A stretch of DNA of 36,600 nucleotides from Altibacter sp. (GTDB lineage Bacteria; Bacteroidota; Bacteroidia; Flavobacteriales; Flavobacteriaceae). Both the position numbers and the translations under genes were made by a program. Under the pieces are notes generated by a model. It was not told the DNA's origin. It worked only from the letters and a program-made list of their open reading frames with translations, and made no database searches. This document shows, piece after piece, positions 33,401 to 36,600 of the stretch (within the stretch, counting starts at the first letter, position 1; the number at the start of each line of letters is the position of its first letter). The DNA lies in the NCBI GenBank assembly GCA_028285705.1, contig JANQOS010000091.1, forward strand, positions 1-36,600, in the 5' to 3' direction.

Positions 33401-33488
33401 GTTCCGAATACTTAGTAGTACTTTCTTCTTTTTGGGCATTACCCATAAAAAAAGACAATAGAAACAAGGATAAAATAATTTTTTTCAT
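28761..33488 (-). CDS. Secreted S8 (subtilisin-like) protease with Calx-beta, adhesin-type and T9SS domains
   Basis: This 1575-aa protein has a signal peptide (1-19), a propeptide (to about 105) and an S8 domain (about 110-418) with catalytic D133 (AYVWDGG), H168 (FHAQHVTGT) and S356 (SGTSMSAPNVTG); the oxyanion Asn is in KSAGNDGDD. Then follow a beta domain (424-545), a Calx-beta repeat (556-670), a choice-of-anchor-J / cleaved-adhesin-like domain (680-850, LLTEDFEDWTGW), further beta sequence, and the shared module (1011-1575) with a W-x-G-x-P beta domain and T9SS type A sorting domain. It should be exported to or beyond the cell surface and digest proteins there. A clear promoter lies upstream (33545-33574) and a terminator downstream. 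The substrate is unknown. Confidence 0.95.
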   Translation of the reverse strand: MKKIILSLFLLSFFMGNAQKEESTTKYSEQIQTIVDSYDQIKLTELYNRYSAKQIAEKEAAVAYALIHNIPVKKYNEDGSFDELQKIAPDGSPIYYTLHNVNAAISTRANYLNTGGGLGLTIDGDGLTAYVWDGGPTRPTHQEFDGAGGTNRVTINDGVTTLNSNSFHAQHVTGTIVASGFSAAAKGMAWKADALTYDWDNDVTEATTAASSGMLLSNHSYGFDATLIPNSWFGQYGSDAREWDEIMYNAPYYLQIKSAGNDGDDNASNGNPLDGQSSYDKLNGDACAKNNLVIANGQDANIDGSGNLVSVTRNSGSSEGPTDDYRIKPDIMGNGTLLTSTFHGSDSAYGTISGTSMSAPNVTGTLLLLQDYYFDVHGAFMRAATLKGLALHTADDVSPTGPDAQTGWGLMNAKAAAETIAAAPTNAVISELTLSQGQTYQVTIQADGVNPLMASISWTDPAGTINNGTNSNTPALVNDLDIRLDNGTSFTPWRLTGVTTNGTGDNIVDPYERIDISSASGQYTLSVTHKGTLSGGSQNFSLIVTGGIISVTSPEISYNSITAIATEQTNCSFTDVVMPVNIAMAPSQDADVTFTVAGGTATNGVDFDLMTNSVTFLQGQTTSQNITVRVYHDGFVESPETIIIDFTVNANGGDATANTNADSLKITINSDDVAPASTQDITLLTEDFEDWTGWLNADRDGDGEGWKSISFTSGGLTGFSGQFAASETDLTVLGGSGSANADNYLISPQMTIPAGATNTAFTFSIAGYNDIEHYRLQWTTDISSYAAIDAGTILEERDATANVGDVRTVNNTTLAGQTGYFVIRHYNSAANNGLLFFDALDITVTIESPVQTAVNTGTTNDQIDLPGTGTMYTSDSASGDVMLDITNSNTHDFGCVDVSVSRAGTGAQSNNGSSSPNLVMDKTFDITPTFVTGSGSTSITFYFTEAEIAGWEAATGLSRNVLTSGRYTGGALNETSTLTIGSFASNVTLTGTFTGLEGTYLFGPAGAFVSCPGSVKTWNGSSWSPTGVPDITNSVVIAGPYNTDTDGDIVACDLTINLGATLTIPANSFIDIYGNITVNGNLVVEHQGSVVQTNSNALVTKGGSANINVELTTPVLQTRDFMVLGSPMSAETRTGVYNSAFLVLEHTPASFLPHPGVPAGGTNFADDNNDFWTSFASGPINVGEGYIVRPQSGYTDPANTTFDMTYTQGTLNNGDVMRTVVYNGAGTNPDGTPNALANPYASAISASQFISDNALVDRIYFWEHLTPPSPSTPGAGSINFSMDDISMYIDGGALPAANDGGGTTTPNGVIATGQGFGVKIKSNLTSTVTFKNSMRLTTGNTTLRNSVDIERILLKVRNENYGIGSYALVAFNPLATSGLDSKYDAERLATTISLYSQIENETKQLGIQSRETFDSSMKISMGFASQVDAETLYTISIAEIEGINISNATVFLVDNQENVIHNLSTGNYEFKSGKGTFNQRFTLMFEEEVVLDTDDTNLKRIVVFPNPAKNILNIVSPQSPITSVEMYDVGGRVVNRVVVKGEGSYQMDISALETAIYFVKIHTENGTITKRVVKY

Positions 33489-33544
33489 AAGATTAAAGAA
33501 TGTCGCGGGGTTTACTATTATATGATAAATACTATATAATTGAT

Positions 33545-33574
33545 CAAAAATAGCATTTTATCGGAAAAATGCAA
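33545..33574 (-). promoter_or_regulatory. Promoter of the S8 protease gene with an inverted repeat in the spacer
   Basis: On the minus strand GTTG (TTG at 33572-33574), exactly 19 nt, then TATTTTTG (33545-33552), close to the Bacteroidetes TTTG-N19-TAnnTTTG consensus. The spacer itself contains the inverted repeat GCATTTT-N6-AAAATGC (33553-33572), a possible operator that touches both promoter boxes. The leader to the ATG is about 50 nt. Confidence 0.7.
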
Positions 33575-33644
33575 CATTTAATCGATAAAAACAATAATTT
33601 TACCGACCAAAGACACTTAACCATCTATAAAAATACAGAATAAA

Positions 33645-33674
33645 AAAGCCGTTTCAAAGTATTGAAACGGCTTT
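33645..33674 (-). terminator. Rho-independent terminator of the nqr operon
   Basis: AAAGCCGTTTCAA (33645-33657) pairs perfectly over 13 bp with TTGAAACGGCTTT (33662-33674), loop of four nt. On the minus strand it is followed by a T-run. It lies 21 bases after the nqrF stop and shows that apbE is not in this operon. Confidence 0.92.
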
Positions 33675-33695
33675 AAGAATTTTGTAATAAATAAA

Positions 33696-35003
33696 TTACC
33701 CTCCGAAATCGTCGAAACGTATATTTTCATCAGGGATACCAAAGTCTTCACCCATTTTCTGAACCGCCTGATTCATTAACGGTGGCCCACAGAAATACAA
33801 TTCTATATCTTCCGGTGCTTCATGATGATTTAAATAGTTATCTATCACTACTTGGTGAATAAAACCTACAAAACCGTCCCCTTCATCATTGATATCCTTC
33901 TTCACCTTCCAGTTATCTTCTTCCATAGGTTCGGAAAGTGCCATATAGAATTTGAAATTAGGGAAGTCTTTTTCCAAATTACGGAAATGATCTATATAAA
34001 ATAATTCTCTTTTAGAACGCCCTCCATACCAATAGGTCACTTTACGTCCAGTTTTTAAGGTTCTGAATAAATGATACAAATGTGAACGCATAGGTGCCAT
34101 TCCGGCTCCTCCTCCAACATATAGCATCTCAGCTTCCGAAGGGTTAATGAAAAACTCCCCATAAGGTCCGGAAATGGTTACTTTATCTCCTTTTTTACAG
34201 TTGAAGATATACGAAGATGCAATACCCGGATTTACACTCATCCATTGATTTTTTGCACGGTCCCAAGGCGGAGTTGCCACACGGACATTCAACATAATCT
34301 CACGCCCTTCTGCAGGGTAAGAAGCCATAGAGTAGGCTCTTTCTACCGTTTCGGTATTCTTCATTACCAATGGCCAAAGTCCAAATTTGTCCCATTCGGC
34401 TTTAAACTTATCCGGTGTATCGTGCTCTTCAGGGTGTGCAGTGATATCCATGTCTTCAAACTTCACTTCACACGGTGGAATCTCTATTTGAATGTATCCT
34501 CCGGCCTTGTAATTCATATCCTCCGGAATTTCAACTACAAACTCTTTAATAAATGATGCCACATTATAGTTCCTTACAACAGTTGCCTCCCACTTTTTAA
34601 TTCCGAAGACTTCTTCAGGAATATGAATATTCATATCCTGTTTTACTTTTACCTGGCACGATAATCGTGCTCCTTCTTTCAACTCTTTACGTGTAAAGTG
34701 TGGCGTTTCTGTAGGTAGGGCTTCTCCCCCTCCTTCCAATACATGGCATTCACACTGAATACATGTTCCACCTCCACCACAAGCAGACGGTAGAAATATT
34801 TTTTGATTTCCTAAAGTTGAAAGCAATGTCCCTCCGGATTCTACCTCAATTACTTTTTCATCATTGATGGTGATCTTTACAGGTCCCGAAGGCGATAATT
34901 TTTGTTTCGTAAAAAGTAATAGCGCAACCAAAAGCAAGGTTAAAACCAAAAAGGCCACTACTGTTGCAATTATGACGCCAAGTGTGCTCGCTGCTAAAAA
35001 CAT
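33696..35003 (-). CDS. nqrF: Na+-translocating NADH:quinone reductase subunit F
   Basis: This 435-aa subunit is the NADH dehydrogenase entry of the Na+-NQR complex. One N-terminal TM helix (about 5-31) anchors it, followed by a 2Fe-2S ferredoxin domain with C75, C81, C84 and C116 ([11 protein letters not shown]...RLSC), a flavodoxin-reductase FAD domain with RAYSMASYP (RxYS type), and an NADH-binding domain with [13 protein letters not shown] and [13 protein letters not shown]. It takes electrons from NADH to FAD and the Fe-S centre, then onward to NqrD/E and NqrC. Length is slightly above the Vibrio protein (~408), because of inserted charged loops around residues 185-215. It starts one base after the nqrE stop, and is last in the operon, before the terminator. 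Confidence 0.97.
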   Translation of the reverse strand: MFLAASTLGVIIATVVAFLVLTLLLVALLLFTKQKLSPSGPVKITINDEKVIEVESGGTLLSTLGNQKIFLPSACGGGGTCIQCECHVLEGGGEALPTETPHFTRKELKEGARLSCQVKVKQDMNIHIPEEVFGIKKWEATVVRNYNVASFIKEFVVEIPEDMNYKAGGYIQIEIPPCEVKFEDMDITAHPEEHDTPDKFKAEWDKFGLWPLVMKNTETVERAYSMASYPAEGREIMLNVRVATPPWDRAKNQWMSVNPGIASSYIFNCKKGDKVTISGPYGEFFINPSEAEMLYVGGGAGMAPMRSHLYHLFRTLKTGRKVTYWYGGRSKRELFYIDHFRNLEKDFPNFKFYMALSEPMEEDNWKVKKDINDEGDGFVGFIHQVVIDNYLNHHEAPEDIELYFCGPPLMNQAVQKMGEDFGIPDENIRFDDFGG

Positions 35004-35004
35004 A

Positions 35005-35742
35005 TTATTCTTGTGTTATTTCTGAAACTTCTACCGTTTCGTTTGATGCTATATTTTCTGTGTTACTTTCTGAAGAATTTTCTACATGAGCTGTTTTCAC
35101 TTCAGAAACCTGAGCCTCTTCATCTCCTCCGGTTAGCATTCCACCAAAGCTCATGAATCCAATCGCCATTAAACCGGTAATAATAAAAGTGATCCCTAAA
35201 CCACGTAATGGTGGTGGAACATTGCTATATCTGATTTTCTCACGTATCGCTGCAATGGCCACGATTGCTAAAAACCATCCTATTCCGGAACTAAAACCGT
35301 AATTAAGCGCTAAAGTGAAACTTTCTATATCTCTGGATTGCATAAAGAGTGAACCTCCCAAAATAGCACAGTTTACAGCAATTAACGGAAGAAAGATTCC
35401 TAAGGAATTGTATAGTGCCGGTGAAAACTTCTCTACAATGATCTCTACCAATTGTACCATTGTTGCAATGGTAGCAATAAATAGAATAAAAGACAGGAAA
35501 CTAAGGTCGTAATCCGCATAGCCTTCGCCCAACCATACCAGTGCTCCTTCACGTAATATGTATTGGTCCAATAACCAGTTTAACGGTACCGTTACCGTTA
35601 ATACAAAGATCACAGCAGCTCCTAAACCAACTGCAGTGCTCACTTTTTTGGAAACAGCCAGGTAAGAACACATTCCAAGGAAATATGCAAATACCATGTT
35701 ATCTACAAAAACCGATTTAAAAAATAATTCTAAATGCTCCAT
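35005..35742 (-). CDS. nqrE: Na+-translocating NADH:quinone reductase subunit E, with acidic C-terminal tail
   Basis: This 245-aa integral membrane subunit with six helices pairs with NqrD to hold an Fe centre between membrane halves and conduct Na+. The core (about residues 1-202) carries the conserved N-terminal [19 protein letters not shown] and [12 protein letters not shown], each with the Cys that binds the intramembrane Fe. Beyond the core, about 43 residues form a Ser/Asn/Glu-rich tail (10 Glu and 1 Asp, 1 Lys) ending SEITQE that is not in the Vibrio protein (about 198 aa). The gene lies one base before nqrF and 64 bases after the nqrD stop. The tail is the only odd feature. Confidence 0.96.
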   Translation of the reverse strand: MEHLELFFKSVFVDNMVFAYFLGMCSYLAVSKKVSTAVGLGAAVIFVLTVTVPLNWLLDQYILREGALVWLGEGYADYDLSFLSFILFIATIATMVQLVEIIVEKFSPALYNSLGIFLPLIAVNCAILGGSLFMQSRDIESFTLALNYGFSSGIGWFLAIVAIAAIREKIRYSNVPPPLRGLGITFIITGLMAIGFMSFGGMLTGGDEEAQVSEVKTAHVENSSESNTENIASNETVEVSEITQE

Positions 35743-35776
35743 AAATTTTTAGTATTCTGTATTTACTATTCAGTTA

Positions 35777-35793
35777 CTTTCGCTAACCGAAAG
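35777..35793. other. Small hairpin in the nqrD-nqrE gap
   Basis: CTTTCG-CTAAC-CGAAAG, a perfect 6-bp stem with a 5-nt loop in the 64-base gap. No T-run follows on the minus strand, so an mRNA processing or stability element is more likely than a terminator; it may also be fortuitous. Confidence 0.35.
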
Positions 35794-35806
35794 CTGTCAA
35801 CTGCTA

Positions 35807-36454
35807 TTAGTTTTCTTCAATTAAATCTTTATTCTTACTACGTTGTACCCAGATAATCAATCCTACCACGATCAAAGCCATAGGCGGTAATACCATAAAC
35901 CCGTTATTCTCATAGCCAATTGCATATAATCCGGATTTTTCAACAGGGTCCCCCAATACTTTAAAGCCAAATAAGGTTCCCGAGCCTAGCAACTCTCTAA
36001 AGAATCCAACAATTATCAATATAATACCATATCCGGCTGCGTTTCCAATTCCATCTAAGAAAGATCTCCAGGGACCATTACCTAACGCAAAGGCTTCAAA
36101 GCGTCCCATAATGATACAGTTTGTAATAATCAAACCAATAAATACCGAGAGTTCTTTACTTAATTCATAAGCGAAAGCTTTCAGTACCTGGTCCACAATG
36201 ATAACCAAGGTCGCAACTACAATAAGTTGAACGATAATTCTAATCTTTGACGGGATGATATTTCGCATAAGAGAAATAACTACGTTCCCAACTCCCAATA
36301 CAAACACTACCGAAATGGCCATTACTATAGATGGCTTTAGTTGTGCGGTAATAGCCAGTGCTGAACAAATACCCAATACCTGGATGGTAATTGGATTGTT
36401 ATCTGCTAAAGGGTCTAATATTAATTTACTGTCTTTCTTTGATAATAGTCCCAT
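35807..36454 (-). CDS. nqrD: Na+-translocating NADH:quinone reductase subunit D
   Basis: This 215-aa integral membrane subunit is the paralogue and partner of NqrE. Conserved features visible: LADNNPITIQVLGICSALAIT at the N-terminus with its Cys, FIGLIITNCIIMGRFEAFA with the second Cys (the pair ligating Fe with NqrE), the GNGPWRSFLDGIGNAAGYG loop and GFFRELLGSGTLFGF. Six helices and length match the family. The C-terminus is a short charged tail (QRSKNKDLIEEN). It starts three bases after the nqrC stop, so it is in the operon; nqrE follows after 64 bases, a longer gap than elsewhere in this operon. Confidence 0.97.
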   Translation of the reverse strand: MGLLSKKDSKLILDPLADNNPITIQVLGICSALAITAQLKPSIVMAISVVFVLGVGNVVISLMRNIIPSKIRIIVQLIVVATLVIIVDQVLKAFAYELSKELSVFIGLIITNCIIMGRFEAFALGNGPWRSFLDGIGNAAGYGIILIIVGFFRELLGSGTLFGFKVLGDPVEKSGLYAIGYENNGFMVLPPMALIVVGLIIWVQRSKNKDLIEEN

Positions 36455-36457
36455 AGC

Positions 36458-36600
36458 TTATTGGTTTAATTTTTTAAAGTAAGGCACGTACATTCTAATA
36501 TCTTTTTTGAGCATTGCCGAAACACCATCACCCGTAATCGTGGCTCCGGCTAAAGCATCTACTTCATTATCGCTTGTATCTGTATTTTTGGGGTCGTTAT
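36458..36600 (-). CDS. nqrC: Na+-translocating NADH:quinone reductase subunit C, C-terminal 46 residues (5' end outside window)
   Basis: The frame is open to the window edge; the stop is at 36458-36460. The visible C-terminus contains DALAGATITGDGVSAML, the flavinylation motif in which the Thr of GAT (codon 36539-36541) carries covalent FMN attached by ApbE, and ends in DIRMYVPYFKKLNQ as in Flavobacteria NqrC. The usual Ser of the SGAT signature is Ala here (AGAT), which still leaves the acceptor Thr. NqrC is an inner-membrane protein whose periplasmic domain passes electrons in the complex. It precedes nqrD by three bases. Confidence 0.95.
   Translation of the reverse strand, partial: NDPKNTDTSDNEVDALAGATITGDGVSAMLKKDIRMYVPYFKKLNQ

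Noticed and set aside
22273-33488. A polysaccharide utilisation locus around the PL8 lyase
   Set aside because: No SusC/SusD pair, sulfatase, glycoside hydrolase or regulator is present in the flanks.

Overview
The window looks like ordinary chromosome of a Flavobacteriaceae-type Bacteroidetes, probably marine. The support is: low GC, Bacteroidetes promoter boxes (TAnnTTTG with a TTTG/TTTA-like box 19-20 nt upstream), type IX secretion (T9SS) type A sorting domains, DUF4846, DUF6702 and M1 peptidase families typical of the phylum, and a sodium-pumping NADH:quinone reductase (nqr) operon. I see no tRNA, rRNA, CRISPR array, insertion sequence, integrase or phage structural module.

Layout. 1-3885 (+): the end of an ACMSD-like amidohydrolase, a 7-TM protein of unknown function, a POT-family peptide transporter and an O-methyltransferase. 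3886-6396 (-): a compact operon of lipoprotein, 7-TM protein, histidine kinase and NarL-type response regulator. 6397-6765 is a gene-free divergent control region. 6766-8310 (+) encodes a minimal T9SS cargo protein and a fibre-like exported protein. 8501-9343 (-): PAP2 phosphatase and TatA. 9426-13221 (-): M1 aminopeptidase, DUF6702 protein and carboxypeptidase-regulatory-like protein. 13305-19814 is mostly (+): PepE, a GNAT on the opposite strand, M15 and M48 peptidases, GpmI, a HAD phosphatase, methionine aminopeptidase and a methyltransferase. 19800-22172 (-): the flavin transferase ApbE, a 120-aa conserved protein and DUF4846. 22273-33488 (-): three large exported proteins, namely a PL8 polysaccharide lyase of chondroitinase-ABC type, a repeat-rich fibre protein, and an S8 protease. 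33645-36600 (-): nqrF, nqrE, nqrD and the 3' end of nqrC, closed by a strong terminator.

How the genes fit together. ApbE attaches FMN to a threonine of NqrC (and NqrB), and the target codon is inside the window at 36539-36541. The 3886-8310 locus reads as a signal-transduction operon divergent from two exported surface proteins, so a membrane sensor/kinase controlling a surface structure is a reasonable hypothesis. The PL8 lyase and S8 protease are unrelated enzymes that end in the same ~560-residue module, including the T9SS sorting domain; together they could strip polysaccharide and protein from a proteoglycan-like substrate.

Most promising for novelty: the sensor/fibre locus (3886-8310), the shared C-terminal module, the repeat fibre protein between its two carriers, and the unexplained 120-aa/DUF4846 pair next to apbE. 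All functional links beyond enzyme families are inference from sequence and position.
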